Counted from the first letter of the stretch, positions 24,741-34,166 are shown. The stretch is 64,000 nt of DNA from JABCPE02 sp963530615 (GCA_963530615.1 CAUSDX010000004.1:1-64000); one strand, 5' to 3'. Notes: generated by a model not told the origin, from the sequence alone. A program made the numbers and translations.

Positions 24741-26687
24741 TTATCTCAAAGTCCATTTTAGCCCCACAAAATAGGTACTACCTACCGAGATACTAGAATA
24801 AGAACTTGAAAATTTAGGTTTATATCCAAATATATTATCTATCCCTGCCATAACTTGTAAAGACAGAGGAAGATTCAAACTTAAATTCAATCTCCAGATA
24901 GAATAAGGATTATAATGTACATAGTATTTTTTACCAGAATCATCTGTATTATAAACATCCAATCCACTGAAATACTTACCACTAAAACTTAGTGTCGGTG
25001 CATATTTCCTAATAAACTCTGGCGTATACTCTACCCTTGCAGTAAGGGTATGAGGACGAGTAAGCAACTGTTCTTTAACAAAATCATGAGTAAAGGCATA
25101 ACCTCCCTTTAGCGAAATCCCCATTCCTACACGATAAGTGGCAGAAACCTCTGTACTCAATATTCTCGCTTCTTCAAAATTCACATACTGCAATGTATCC
25201 CTACTCTGAGCCTTCCACATACTTGTAATCTTATCCTTGATATTAGAATACTGCCCTACCACAGTAATGTTCAATCTATTAAAATTAATATCCGAAGACA
25301 AGTTGAAATTATGGCTTCGCTCTACTTTTAGATTCGTATTCCCAGCGATTTGGAAACCACCACCATAGGGATGATACCAGTTGGTATAAAGCTCTTTCAG
25401 CGTCGGTGAACGGAATCCTCCTGCATATCCTCCACGAAGCGTAACATGCTCTCCTAACTTATACATCCCTGAAAGCCTCCATGTAAATTGACTTTTATAC
25501 TCTGAATGATAATCATACCTTGCTCCTGTAACTAATGTAAAGTTTTTGAGCCAATTCCATTCTTGCTGAGCAAAAGCAGAATAAGTTTGCATATTTTTCT
25601 TATCTCCCGTCCCTGCATTATTAAACATAAAAGACAGCAATTCTTCCGACAAAAACTCTCCTCCGAAGACCAATGAATGTTTTTGAAGAAGTTTTTGGTC
25701 ATAAATCACCGAACCTCTCCAAATAGAGTTTTCATATTTCTTATCCCTTTCCCTCAGCAATAAATAAGAATCATACTTTTCATAAATACCATAGCTCCCC
25801 GAGATACTCATTTTTTTATCATCTGTGAACTGGATGTTCAGCTTCCCTGAATTAGAGTAATCTTGATACTGGTCTCTTACTTTCTTAGAACTTTCATCTC
25901 CTAAATTTCTTTCTTTGAAATAAATACTTGAACTTAAATCTAAACTGATTTTAGGAGTTATATTTATCGTTGCTTTAGGATTTACTCCATAATCATAATA
26001 CCCTGCAATATTGGTTTTATCTAATGCTTGTGGCTCTGAAACACCGTTTTCATATCTATAAATCATCGGCGATTTATCCTTTAAAACATAAGGGTCTCTA
26101 CTCTTATAAGTAGAAGACAAACTCACCGAACCCCATTTTTGCCTTGTTCCAATGAAAACATTTGCATTCATCTCATTAAAACTTCCATAACGAGCAGAGG
26201 CACTCACTTCTACATTTTTTTTCGGTTTTTTGGTAATGATGTTAATCACTCCACCTATCGCATTAGAACCATATAGAGAAGAGGCGGCACCTTTCACAAT
26301 TTCTATACGCTCAATATTATCTAAATTAATCCGATTATAATCAATATTATCAAAAGTCTCCCCTGCCATTCTTTCCCCATCAATCAAAAACAAAATATAT
26401 TTCGCCCCAAGTCCCATGATGTTAATACTCTCGGAACCTCCATGATTATTAAAATTAACACCTACCAACTCCTGCTCCAAGAAATTCTTAAAATTTACCA
26501 TTTGAGCTTTTTCTATCGTTTTTGATGAAATCACCGATGTAGTGATAGGAATATCTTTCAATTTTCTCTCCGTCCTCGTTGCAGTTACTACTACCTCTTG
26601 TATTTCTATTTCTTCTTTTTTCTTACTTTGTGCATCAAAGTTAACGAAAGCGAATAAAGAACATAGAATTAAAATCTGCTTCCTCAT
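24741..26687 (-). CDS. hmuR: TonB-dependent haem receptor (HmuR type)
   Basis: The outer-membrane receptor has 648 residues from the ATG at 26687 (MRKQILILCSLFAFVNFDAQ, signal peptide). An upstream ATG at 26720 gives a poorer N-terminus. The TonB box region is EVVVTATRTERKL, and the plug includes LIDGERM, RIEIVKGAASSLYGSNAIGGVINIITKK. A 22-strand barrel follows, with FRSPTLKELY as the typical FRAP/NPNL-like block, ending in an aromatic strand (YFVGLKWTLR). It follows hmuY by 80 nt. It should import haem handed over by HmuY. Confidence 0.88.
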   Translation of the reverse strand: MRKQILILCSLFAFVNFDAQSKKKEEIEIQEVVVTATRTERKLKDIPITTSVISSKTIEKAQMVNFKNFLEQELVGVNFNNHGGSESINIMGLGAKYILFLIDGERMAGETFDNIDYNRINLDNIERIEIVKGAASSLYGSNAIGGVINIITKKPKKNVEVSASARYGSFNEMNANVFIGTRQKWGSVSLSSTYKSRDPYVLKDKSPMIYRYENGVSEPQALDKTNIAGYYDYGVNPKATINITPKISLDLSSSIYFKERNLGDESSKKVRDQYQDYSNSGKLNIQFTDDKKMSISGSYGIYEKYDSYLLLRERDKKYENSIWRGSVIYDQKLLQKHSLVFGGEFLSEELLSFMFNNAGTGDKKNMQTYSAFAQQEWNWLKNFTLVTGARYDYHSEYKSQFTWRLSGMYKLGEHVTLRGGYAGGFRSPTLKELYTNWYHPYGGGFQIAGNTNLKVERSHNFNLSSDINFNRLNITVVGQYSNIKDKITSMWKAQSRDTLQYVNFEEARILSTEVSATYRVGMGISLKGGYAFTHDFVKEQLLTRPHTLTARVEYTPEFIRKYAPTLSFSGKYFSGLDVYNTDDSGKKYYVHYNPYSIWRLNLSLNLPLSLQVMAGIDNIFGYKPKFSSSYSSISVGSTYFVGLKWTLR

Positions 26688-26767
26688 ATCAATATTTAAT
26701 ACAAAGAATTGAATTACCAATAAACATCAGCAATTCAATCCTTAAAGTACTTTTAACCTAATACTAA

Positions 26768-27415
26768 CTAAAATTTATTATCACTTCCTGCTACTTGGTA
26801 AATGAATTTAGGATGTCCTCCCTTATTTTTTTCATTCAAATAATCCTTAAACTGAATTTTCACATATTTACTTCCATCGGCAGTTTTAATAATATAAACT
26901 CTTTTAGTCATTTCATAATAACCCGCACCTACACCAGAATGTGCATTTGGATCATAAGTTACATACCCTGTCAAATTTACACCTTTCATTCCACCTGAAA
27001 TACGACTATTAAATTCCATCTGCACATCTTGTGAAGGCCACCCAACACTTTCTACCTTAGACTGATCATCTGCTAAATACCCTTCTTTAGGAGCTACACC
27101 TACCGCAAAGAAATCATCACTTGTTGCCACCAAAGCACCTCCCTTTCCTTTTCCAGACACACCACTATTGGTTTTTACATAAAATCTATTAAATGCTATA
27201 TCCCAATCTACACTTGCCATAGGGTCTTTAACTTCAACCTCCTTACCCGTTGTAAAAGAGAAATACTTCCACTGTCCAGCAGATGCATCTACCGTAACCT
27301 CTTTAGCATTCACCAAAGGTTTTATAATCTGCTCCTCCACATTATCATTATTTCTATCACATGATGTAAACAATAGCGCTCCAGCAAACAATGCTAAACA
27401 AATTTTATTTTTCAT
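26768..27415 (-). CDS. hmuY: HmuY-family haem-binding lipoprotein
   Basis: The 215-residue lipoprotein has a signal ending in LLFTSC (Cys19). The mature part shows HmuY features: VTVDASAGQWKYFSFTTGKEVEV, DWDIAFNRFYVKTNSG (about 70-86) and a C-terminal ANKYVKIQF-like strand (SKYVKIQFKDY). HmuY proteins sit on the outer surface and take haem from host proteins for the cognate TonB receptor. It is the first gene of the hmu operon and has a clear promoter and a palindromic operator candidate upstream. The haem ligands cannot be assigned with certainty; His193 and Met residues are options. Confidence 0.82.
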   Translation of the reverse strand: MKNKICLALFAGALLFTSCDRNNDNVEEQIIKPLVNAKEVTVDASAGQWKYFSFTTGKEVEVKDPMASVDWDIAFNRFYVKTNSGVSGKGKGGALVATSDDFFAVGVAPKEGYLADDQSKVESVGWPSQDVQMEFNSRISGGMKGVNLTGYVTYDPNAHSGVGAGYYEMTKRVYIIKTADGSKYVKIQFKDYLNEKNKGGHPKFIYQVAGSDNKF

Positions 27416-27442
27416 AATATCTACTTTTTAAGAATTTATTTG

Positions 27443-27474
27443 CAAAGATATTATTTTTATTTATTCTAAACAAA
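27443..27474 (-). promoter_or_regulatory. Promoter of the hmu operon
   Basis: Minus-strand TTTG (27471-27474), a 20-nt spacer and TATCTTTG (27443-27450), 28 nt upstream of the hmuY ATG. A second TATCTTTG (27471-27478) overlaps the -33 element and may be an alternative -7 box. Confidence 0.65.
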
Positions 27475-27495
27475 GATAAATGTTTTTAAATTTTT

Positions 27496-27509
27496 ATGAT
27501 TTTTATCAT
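27496..27509. promoter_or_regulatory. Palindromic operator candidate upstream of hmuY
   Basis: ATGAT-TTTT-ATCAT is a perfect 5-4-5 palindrome, placed about 22 nt upstream of the -33 element of the hmu promoter. The first 13 bases recur exactly at 53585-53597 upstream of the methyltransferase/binding-protein pair. It may bind an iron or haem regulator (Fur-like), but this is inferred from position only. Confidence 0.45.
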
Positions 27510-27612
27510 GTTTTTGCTTCATATAAAAAGTTATTATTATGGGTAAATTTATTTCAAAATGAAAAATATTTATTACTTTTGCTAGATATTTTAGTTTTTA
27601 AGGATAATTAAA

Positions 27613-28200
27613 TTGAATTTTTTCCAAAACATATTAAATAATTTTTTCGGTAAAAACGAAGAAAGTCAAGAACGAAATAAGGGAATACTTGAGTATGGAG
27701 ACCAGTTAAAAAACACTGATCTAGACTATAAGTTTGCCCAGCTTTTTACATTATCAGGAGGAATATTCAATTATTGTGCAGATGAGGCAGAAGCATTAGG
27801 AATTTTGAATAAAATCATTAAAGCAGAACAAATCTCTTCTGTTTTCTGCTGTGATGAAGACCTTCAAAAATTCCTCGATGTTACAAAAACAACTCACACT
27901 TCTTGTTTAACCCCTCAAAACGATGCCGCATTTATCACTTGTGAATACTTAATAGCCTATGATGGTAGAATTATGCTATCGCATAATAATATATTACATT
28001 TCAATTCTCTAAGATTACCTGAAAAAATCATTGTAATGGCAAGCGTTTCCCAAATAGTATCCAATCTAAGTGAAGCTATGGCCAAAATACAACGCAGAGA
28101 AAGTGTCAAGAACCTAACCTCCATCAGTGGAAGCAAATCTCAGCTAGACAACCCTGACAAGAAAAACCCTAAACTTTTCTTGCTTTTATTAGAAGATTAA
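27613..28200 (+). CDS. LUD-domain protein
   Basis: The 195-residue protein resembles the LutC/LUD family (lactate utilisation type) in its C-terminal part (TCEYLIAYDGRIMLSHNN, then LPEKIIVMASVSQIVSNLSEA). The start is a TTG, but the encoded N-terminus NFFQNILNNFFGK fits relatives, so I keep it. A -7 box TACTTTTG lies at 27574-27581. The role in Bacteroidota is unknown; there are no LutA or LutB genes here. It leads into cdsA (35 nt) and psd. In relatives I recall this trio following ftsH directly. Confidence 0.75.
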   Translation: MNFFQNILNNFFGKNEESQERNKGILEYGDQLKNTDLDYKFAQLFTLSGGIFNYCADEAEALGILNKIIKAEQISSVFCCDEDLQKFLDVTKTTHTSCLTPQNDAAFITCEYLIAYDGRIMLSHNNILHFNSLRLPEKIIVMASVSQIVSNLSEAMAKIQRRESVKNLTSISGSKSQLDNPDKKNPKLFLLLLED

Positions 28201-28235
28201 TATTTTTTATATTCAATTTTAATTCTCATTTAGTT

Positions 28236-29117
28236 TTGGACAAAAATCTCATACAACGGCTTATTTCTGGAATAATCTATGGTTTAGTAATATTTTTATG
28301 CACTACCCCCATGGGAGAAATATACCTTTATAATTACCTAAATATATCTGTTAAACAAGAATATCTGTACTTATCTCTCATTGCATTTTTAACAGTAGTA
28401 GGAGCATGGGAATGTATTCAAATCATGAAATTCAATACTAACTGGCAATGGCTTATTTTTCCCATTGGTCTATTGGTTTTCTATAAATTTGGAATTAAAC
28501 TTATAAATCATCATTTTCTTTTTCAACCAAACTTACAAGAAATATTAGGGCTTTCTCTTATTTTTCTGGCCTCTTTGACTTTATTCAAATTTCCTAACGA
28601 ACTTTATTTTGATAATGGTAAATTTATCTTTACAATAATCTATGTTTTTCTTAGCTTTTCCTTCGCTTTAGGTATTCCATCTTTAAGTACTCCATCATTA
28701 AACAATTCACATAGTTTTGGTTTAGAAGCTTTTATTCTTTTTGTTTTAATTTGGAGTAGCGATAGTTTTGCTTATTTCTTTGGAAGATTATTCGGAAAAC
28801 ACAAAATGGCTCCTAAAATCAGTCCAAAAAAAACATGGGAAGGATTCATTGGTGGAGTAACTTGCACCTTGATTTTAGGTTTTTTCATTGAACAATATCT
28901 ACCCGAAATGCGTGGTAATTGGCTTATCATCGGTTTTTTAGTTTCTATCTTTGCTCCATTAGGAGATTTGGTAGAAAGCCAATTAAAACGAACTTTTGGA
29001 GTAAAAGATAGCGGAAACATTATACCTGGACACGGTGGAGTTTTAGACAGATTAGATAGTTTTATCATCTGTGCTCCTGTGATTTATATGTATTTTATTT
29101 TGGATAAACTTTTTTAG
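28236..29117 (+). CDS. cdsA: Phosphatidate cytidylyltransferase
   Basis: Makes CDP-diacylglycerol from phosphatidic acid and CTP in the inner membrane. The 293-residue protein has about seven membrane segments and the CDS signature over the C-terminal third: ISPKKTWEGFIGG (about 192-204), APLGDLVESQLKR and KDSGNIIPGHGGVLDRLDS (about 259-277). The start is a TTG (LDKNLIQRLISG), supported by the usual family N-terminus. It lies between the LUD gene and psd, with which it forms a phospholipid-synthesis unit; CDP-diacylglycerol is the precursor of the phosphatidylserine used by Psd. Confidence 0.93.
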   Translation: MDKNLIQRLISGIIYGLVIFLCTTPMGEIYLYNYLNISVKQEYLYLSLIAFLTVVGAWECIQIMKFNTNWQWLIFPIGLLVFYKFGIKLINHHFLFQPNLQEILGLSLIFLASLTLFKFPNELYFDNGKFIFTIIYVFLSFSFALGIPSLSTPSLNNSHSFGLEAFILFVLIWSSDSFAYFFGRLFGKHKMAPKISPKKTWEGFIGGVTCTLILGFFIEQYLPEMRGNWLIIGFLVSIFAPLGDLVESQLKRTFGVKDSGNIIPGHGGVLDRLDSFIICAPVIYMYFILDKLF

Positions 29118-29133
29118 AAAAATATTTGAAATT

Positions 29134-29814
29134 ATGACACTTCATAGAGAAGGGAAAGCAAGTATTATTATTGCTGCTATTGTATTTTTAACGGTTTCTT
29201 TATTAGCCCAAACTTTCCTTAGGAAATATCAACTTCTTGCTACACTTCCCACAGGACTTATTTGTCTTTTAATTGTATGGTTTTTTCGTGTTCCTCGGAG
29301 GAATATAGATGAACATTATGAATGTGTTATCGCTCCCGTAGATGGCAAAGTAGTGATGATAAAAGAAGTAGAAGAAAATGAAATCTTAAAAACGAAATGT
29401 ATCCAAGTATCTATTTTTATGTCTCCATTAAATGTCCATATTTGTAGATACCCCGTTACAGGAAAAGTTTTTTATAAAAAATATCACCCGGGTAAATATC
29501 TTTTAGCTTGGAATGAAAAGTCTTCCACAGATAACGAACGAACAACTATCGCTGTAGAAACTCAAACACAACACAAAGTTGCGTTCCGACAAATTGCAGG
29601 GTATTTAGCTCGTAGAATCGTCATCTACACTAAAATAAATGACGATGCCAAAGCTGGTCATGAATTAGGATTTATAAAATTTGGTTCTCGAATGGATGTG
29701 TTCTTACCATTAGACACAGAAATTCTTTGTAAAATTGGAGATAGAACAAAAGGAGGAGAAGACATCATCGCAAGGTTGAAAACAAATGATGATGATTCCT
29801 TTCATTTATTTTAA
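29134..29814 (+). CDS. psd: Phosphatidylserine decarboxylase
   Basis: Converts phosphatidylserine to phosphatidylethanolamine. The 226-residue protein is the short archaeal/Bacteroidota type. Two N-terminal membrane helices (about 10-55) precede the catalytic domain with CVIAPVDGKVVMI, SPLNVHICRYPVTG and the self-cleavage motif FGSRMDVFLP (Gly-Ser near 187), which yields the pyruvoyl group. It starts 16 nt after cdsA and ends at a strong bidirectional terminator. Identification is secure. Confidence 0.92.
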   Translation: MTLHREGKASIIIAAIVFLTVSLLAQTFLRKYQLLATLPTGLICLLIVWFFRVPRRNIDEHYECVIAPVDGKVVMIKEVEENEILKTKCIQVSIFMSPLNVHICRYPVTGKVFYKKYHPGKYLLAWNEKSSTDNERTTIAVETQTQHKVAFRQIAGYLARRIVIYTKINDDAKAGHELGFIKFGSRMDVFLPLDTEILCKIGDRTKGGEDIIARLKTNDDDSFHLF

Positions 29815-29819
29815 ATACC

Positions 29820-29848
29820 AAAAAACTCTCCTTTTCGGAGAGTTTTTT
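29820..29848. terminator. Bidirectional terminator between psd and ABC exporter
   Basis: Perfect 12-bp stem AAAAAACTCTCC (29820-29831) / GGAGAGTTTTTT (29837-29848), loop TTTTC. Confidence 0.85.
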
Positions 29849-29853
29849 TTCAT

Positions 29854-31692
29854 TTACTCAAAATCTTGCAATTCCACTAGTTTTTTATATGCTCCATTTT
29901 TTTCCATTAAATCATAATGAGTACCTTGTTCTATAATCATTCCTTTTTCCATAACTACAATCCAATCTGCTTTTTGAATAGTAGATAATCTATGGGCAAT
30001 CACCAATGATGTTCTATTTTCCATCATTTTTTCTAGAGCCTCCTGCACAAACCTTTCACTTTCGGTATCCAAGGCAGAAGTTGCCTCATCTAGAATCATG
30101 ATTGGAGGGTTTTTCAATACCGCTCTTGCAATAGATACTCTTTGTTTCTGTCCTCCTGATAATTTATTTCCATCATCTCCTATATTCGTATTATATCCCT
30201 CTGAAAGCTGTGTAATAAACTGATGAGCATTTGCTATTTTTGCCGCAGCCTCTACCTCTTCTTTTGTGGCATCAGGTTTACCCATTAAAATATTATTATA
30301 AACACTATCATTGAATAATACAGACTCTTGGGTAACCATTCCTATAAGTTGCCGATAATCTGAGAGCTTCAAATATTTCAAATCTACTCCATCAATAAGA
30401 ATTTCCCCTTCTTTAGCATCATAAAACCTTGCTAAAAGATTTGCTACCGTAGTTTTTCCACTTCCACTCTGCCCCACAAGTGCCACCGTTTTCCCTTTTG
30501 GAATATCAAGATTAAATTGCTGTAAAATTTTTCGGTCTTCATTATAGGAAAAACCTACATTCTTAAAAGTTATTCCTTGTTCCAATTCTTTAATTCTAAT
30601 AGGATTTTCTACTTCTTCTATCTTGATATCAGCTTCTAAAACTTCCATTACTCTTTCCAGAGCTGGTGTCCCTTTTTGTACTGCCGAAATAGAACTCGCC
30701 AAAGTCTTTGCAGGGGGAAGGATTTGAAAAAACATTGCTAAGAATACCAAAAACTCCTCTGGTGCCAAAGATTGATTTTCAATAATCTGCATCCCACCAT
30801 ACCAAGTAATAATTAAAAATGTAATTGAACCTAAAAACTCACTCATCGGAGAGGCTAATTCTCTCTTCTTCCCAACATTTACAGATGCATTAAGCCACTT
30901 TGTAATAGATGTGGTAAATCTACTATTCATCAGCTTCTCAGCATTAAATATCTTAATAATCTTAGAGGACTTCAAAGTCTCATCTACGATAGAAAATAAA
31001 TACCCTATCTCATTCTGTGCCTCATGAGCATCTTTTTTAAGACTTCTTCCTATAAGAGCTATCATCGTTCCCATCACTGGTAAAACTAACAATGTGAATA
31101 AAGTCAGTTGTGGACTAATCCAAAACAATGTTACCAATGTACTTACCAACATAAAAGGTGCGTTAATTAGTTCTATCAAACTTCCCAAAATACTACCTTC
31201 TACTTCACCTACATCATTAGACATTCTAGAGATCATATCTCCTTTTCTCTTCTCTGTGAAGAATGAGACAGGGAGAGACAAAATCTTTCTATACATCTCA
31301 CTTCTCAAATCCTTGGTTACTCCTACCCGATAATAAATAAGCATCAATGCTCCTAAATACCGTACAATATTCCTCGCAAAAAATGCTATAGCAGTTACTC
31401 CACAAAGCCATGCCAAAACGGTTAAAGCTCCATGCTGTTCCACCTTCAACTCTATAAAGTAATATGCATAATCTTTTAGATAGTTAAAATATTCTGTAAT
31501 CTTCCCACTATATTCTGGTTCAGTAGCTGTTTTTGTTTTTTTTATTGTCCCTAAAAGCATTCCCAAAACTGGCAGTATTGTACTTGCAGAAACAATCTGA
31601 AAAACAGAATACAAAATATTAAAAAATAAACTTGCAAAAATGTATTTTTTGTGAGGATTAGCGAACGCCAATATCTTTTTATACGCACTCAT
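29854..31692 (-). CDS. msbA: MsbA-like ABC exporter
   Basis: The 612-residue half-transporter has six membrane helices (about 15-330) followed by an ATPase domain with Walker A GQSGSGKTT (near 404), signature LSGGQKQRVSIARA, Walker B IMILDEATSALD and H-loop IAHRLSTI. The fused layout and length fit the MsbA/multidrug group of lipid flippases. With cdsA and psd adjacent, a lipid or lipid A substrate is reasonable but not proven. It is transcribed alone toward psd. The symbol is by family only. Confidence 0.8.
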   Translation of the reverse strand: MSAYKKILAFANPHKKYIFASLFFNILYSVFQIVSASTILPVLGMLLGTIKKTKTATEPEYSGKITEYFNYLKDYAYYFIELKVEQHGALTVLAWLCGVTAIAFFARNIVRYLGALMLIYYRVGVTKDLRSEMYRKILSLPVSFFTEKRKGDMISRMSNDVGEVEGSILGSLIELINAPFMLVSTLVTLFWISPQLTLFTLLVLPVMGTMIALIGRSLKKDAHEAQNEIGYLFSIVDETLKSSKIIKIFNAEKLMNSRFTTSITKWLNASVNVGKKRELASPMSEFLGSITFLIITWYGGMQIIENQSLAPEEFLVFLAMFFQILPPAKTLASSISAVQKGTPALERVMEVLEADIKIEEVENPIRIKELEQGITFKNVGFSYNEDRKILQQFNLDIPKGKTVALVGQSGSGKTTVANLLARFYDAKEGEILIDGVDLKYLKLSDYRQLIGMVTQESVLFNDSVYNNILMGKPDATKEEVEAAAKIANAHQFITQLSEGYNTNIGDDGNKLSGGQKQRVSIARAVLKNPPIMILDEATSALDTESERFVQEALEKMMENRTSLVIAHRLSTIQKADWIVVMEKGMIIEQGTHYDLMEKNGAYKKLVELQDFE

Positions 31693-31756
31693 TATAATCT
31701 AAAATATAACCGCAAAGATAAGAATTTATAACTATTTAGTCTATAATACTCCACAC

Positions 31757-31790
31757 AAAAAACCAGCCTCCTTTGGAAGCTGATTTTTTC
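31757..31790 (-). terminator. Terminator after the DUF4293 gene
   Basis: Stem of about 14 bp with two G-U pairs, AAAAACCAGCCTCC with GGAAGCTGATTTTT, loop of 3 nt. T runs lie on both sides, so it may work in both directions. Confidence 0.6.
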
Positions 31791-31815
31791 ACTCAAATAA
31801 TAAATCGTTGTCTGA

Positions 31816-32205
31816 TTATCGGAGCCTGTCCACAGATTTTACAAGTTTCTCGTCCTTACGGATATTATAGTTTGCAAGAACAAACATCACCAAAGCTACG
31901 AGCGGAAACACGAACTCAATACCTTTCTCAGGGAAACTAATCCCTCCAGATAAATTTAGCATCCAGAACACCAATAAACACACCAACAAAGCGTTTATCA
32001 ATATGTTCAAATAATTGAACAAAATTTGTTTATTTCGTTTTTTAAAACTAAAAAGAGTAATTATAGAAAGCATCGCAGAAACCACCGCCGATACTTTTAC
32101 CCAAAAAGTATTGCCAAAAATCTCCACATCTTGTGCCGTTGCAAAAAGCCCTATCATCGCCAAAATAGCAACCAATAAATATATGCTCTGAACTCTCTGT
32201 ATCAC
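31816..32205 (-). CDS. DUF4293 membrane protein
   Basis: The longest frame begins at 32292, but the family starts with IQRVQSIYLL, which matches a GTG at 32205, so I place the start there. The product has about 129 residues and four membrane segments. DUF4293 is restricted to Bacteroidota and has no known function. It is divergent from rho, with overlapping promoters (minus-strand TATTTTTG at 32262-32269 and CAA/TTG at 32290-32292). As I recall, the DUF4293-rho pairing is common in the phylum. Confidence 0.75.
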   Translation of the reverse strand: MIQRVQSIYLLVAILAMIGLFATAQDVEIFGNTFWVKVSAVVSAMLSIITLFSFKKRNKQILFNYLNILINALLVCLLVFWMLNLSGGISFPEKGIEFVFPLVALVMFVLANYNIRKDEKLVKSVDRLR

Positions 32206-32261
32206 TATTTTTTTCGTTTTTAATTTCTTTAATTCCCTTTGTAAGGGGAATAACTTGGACA

Positions 32262-32308
32262 CAAAAATAAAGTTTTTTTTTGTATTTATCAAAAATAGTA
32301 TAAATTTG
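32262..32308. promoter_or_regulatory. Overlapping divergent promoters for DUF4293 and rho
   Basis: Plus strand: TTG (32280-32282), an 18-nt spacer, TAAATTTG (32301-32308), leading to rho with an 82-nt leader. Minus strand: TTG (32290-32292), a 20-nt spacer, TATTTTTG (32262-32269). The -33 elements lie inside the opposing promoter, so the two polymerases should interfere with each other. Confidence 0.6.
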
Positions 32309-32390
32309 CACTCACAATTTCATTAAATCGTGGAGAAATTCTATACTTCACTCACTTAATTCTTAGTAAAATACACTACATATTATATTT

Positions 32391-34118
32391 ATGTTTAACA
32401 TTGAAAGTTTGCAGACAAAATCTGCAACAGAACTGATTAAAATCTGTAAGGATTTAGGCATTAAAGTATCTAGAAATAGTACCGATAATGATAAAATCTT
32501 TGCAATTCTAGATTTCCAAGCGACCAACTCTAAAATGGTGAAAGACTACTATGATGCGACACAAACCGCCGTAGTAATAGAACCTTCTTCCCCTACCATT
32601 GAGGAAAAAGAAAAGAAAACTGCGACAAAAGGAAGAAAAAAAGCAGCCAAAGAAGAGGAAAAAACAGCTCCTACCGATGAAAAAATAGGAGAAGACCTAT
32701 CAAAAACAGAAGAAAACCAACAACAAAAGGATAAAGTAGATAAAAAAAACAGAGCAAACCGTAAAAAAATACAAAAAGTAGAGGAAAAAACGGAAGAAGT
32801 ACAGGAAAAAATACTTCCTACCGATGAAAAAACCAATCCTACTGGTGAAAAAGAGACCAATACCACTCAAAAACCGAAAAAGACGAATAAAAAACCAAAG
32901 CAGAAGACTCAAAAAGAAACTTCTACAACGGAAGAAAATAATCCAGAGAAGTCGGAACTAGCCACCGAAGAGAAAAAAACACCTCCAAAGAAGGAATTTA
33001 ACTTTGATAACATCGTTACTGTGGAAGGTGTTTTGGAAATTTTACCTGACAACTATGGTTTTCTTCGCTCATCAGACTTCAATTATATCTCTTCACCTGA
33101 TGATGTGTTCGTCTCCACTAATCAAATCAGAAATTACGGATTAAAGACAGGCGATACCGTAAAAGCCTTGGTGCGTTTACCCAAAGAAGGAGAAAAATAC
33201 TTCTCATTACAAAAAGCATTAGAAGTTAATGGTAGAGACTTAGCCTTCATTAAAGACCGAGTTTCTTTTGAATACTTAACGCCTCTTTTCCCACAAGAGA
33301 AATTCAATCTCGCAGGGAAAAACTCAACACTTTCTACAAGAATCGTAGATTTATTTGCTCCAATAGGCAAAGGTCAAAGAGCGATGATTGTTGCTCAACC
33401 CAAGACAGGGAAAACCATGCTTCTAAAAGACATTGCCAACTCTATTTCAGCCAACCACCCAGAAGCCTATATGATGATTCTTCTCATTGATGAAAGACCT
33501 GAGGAAGTTACCGACATGCAACGCAGTGTGAATGCCGAGGTCATTGCCTCTACTTTTGATGAAGCTGCTGAAAAACATGTAAAAGTTGCTAATTTAGTCT
33601 TATCCAAGGCACAAAGAATGGTAGAATGTGGACATGATGTGGTTATTCTCTTAGATTCCATCACTCGTTTAGCTAGGGCTTATAATACAGTAACCCCAGC
33701 GTCTGGAAAAATCTTATCTGGAGGGGTAGATGCTAATGCTCTTCACCGCCCAAAAAGATTTTTTGGAGCGGCAAGAAATATAGAAGGCGGAGGTTCTTTG
33801 ACGATTATTGCTACTGCTCTTATTGATACTGGCTCTAAAATGGACGAAGTCATCTTTGAAGAATTCAAAGGAACAGGAAATATGGAACTACAATTAGACA
33901 GAAAAATTGCCAACAAGAGAATTTTCCCTGCAGTAGATTTATCCATGTCCAGTACCCGAAGAGATGACCTCCTTCATGATGAAATCACTCAGCAAAGAAT
34001 GTGGATATTGAGAAAACACCTTTCTGATATGAACCCAGTGGAGGCAATGGAATTTGTAGAAAAACATATGAAAGATACTCTAAACAATGAAGAGTTTCTC
34101 ATGTCTATGAATAAATAA
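32391..34118 (+). CDS. rho: Transcription termination factor Rho with charged insertion
   Basis: Hexameric RNA helicase that ends transcription. The 575 residues show an N-terminal helical Rho_N part (1-50), a long Lys/Glu/Thr-rich low-complexity insertion (about 62-200), an OB/cold-shock RNA-binding part (from 209, VEGVLEILPDNYGFLRS), Walker A QPKTGKT (from 336), Walker B ILLDSITRLARAYN and a C-terminal RecA core. Such insertions are known in Bacteroidota Rho; in Bacteroides thetaiotaomicron the disordered region supports phase separation and termination. The leader of 82 nt could allow autoregulation. A perfect palindromic terminator follows. Confidence 0.95.
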   Translation: MFNIESLQTKSATELIKICKDLGIKVSRNSTDNDKIFAILDFQATNSKMVKDYYDATQTAVVIEPSSPTIEEKEKKTATKGRKKAAKEEEKTAPTDEKIGEDLSKTEENQQQKDKVDKKNRANRKKIQKVEEKTEEVQEKILPTDEKTNPTGEKETNTTQKPKKTNKKPKQKTQKETSTTEENNPEKSELATEEKKTPPKKEFNFDNIVTVEGVLEILPDNYGFLRSSDFNYISSPDDVFVSTNQIRNYGLKTGDTVKALVRLPKEGEKYFSLQKALEVNGRDLAFIKDRVSFEYLTPLFPQEKFNLAGKNSTLSTRIVDLFAPIGKGQRAMIVAQPKTGKTMLLKDIANSISANHPEAYMMILLIDERPEEVTDMQRSVNAEVIASTFDEAAEKHVKVANLVLSKAQRMVECGHDVVILLDSITRLARAYNTVTPASGKILSGGVDANALHRPKRFFGAARNIEGGGSLTIIATALIDTGSKMDEVIFEEFKGTGNMELQLDRKIANKRIFPAVDLSMSSTRRDDLLHDEITQQRMWILRKHLSDMNPVEAMEFVEKHMKDTLNNEEFLMSMNK

Positions 34119-34132
34119 TTCTGCTCATCATA

Positions 34133-34166
34133 AAAAAATCCATTAGAAATTTCTAATGGATTTTTT
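34133..34166. terminator. Bidirectional palindromic terminator
   Basis: A 34-bp perfect palindrome (34133-34166, centre AAATTT; arms AAAAAATCCATTAGA and its complement) lies between the convergent rho and tsaB genes. Confidence 0.85.

Noticed and set aside
32549..32912. Antisense open frames across the rho insertion
   Set aside because: Long Phe/Ser-rich antisense frames arise from the Lys/Glu-rich A-rich coding of the Rho insertion.
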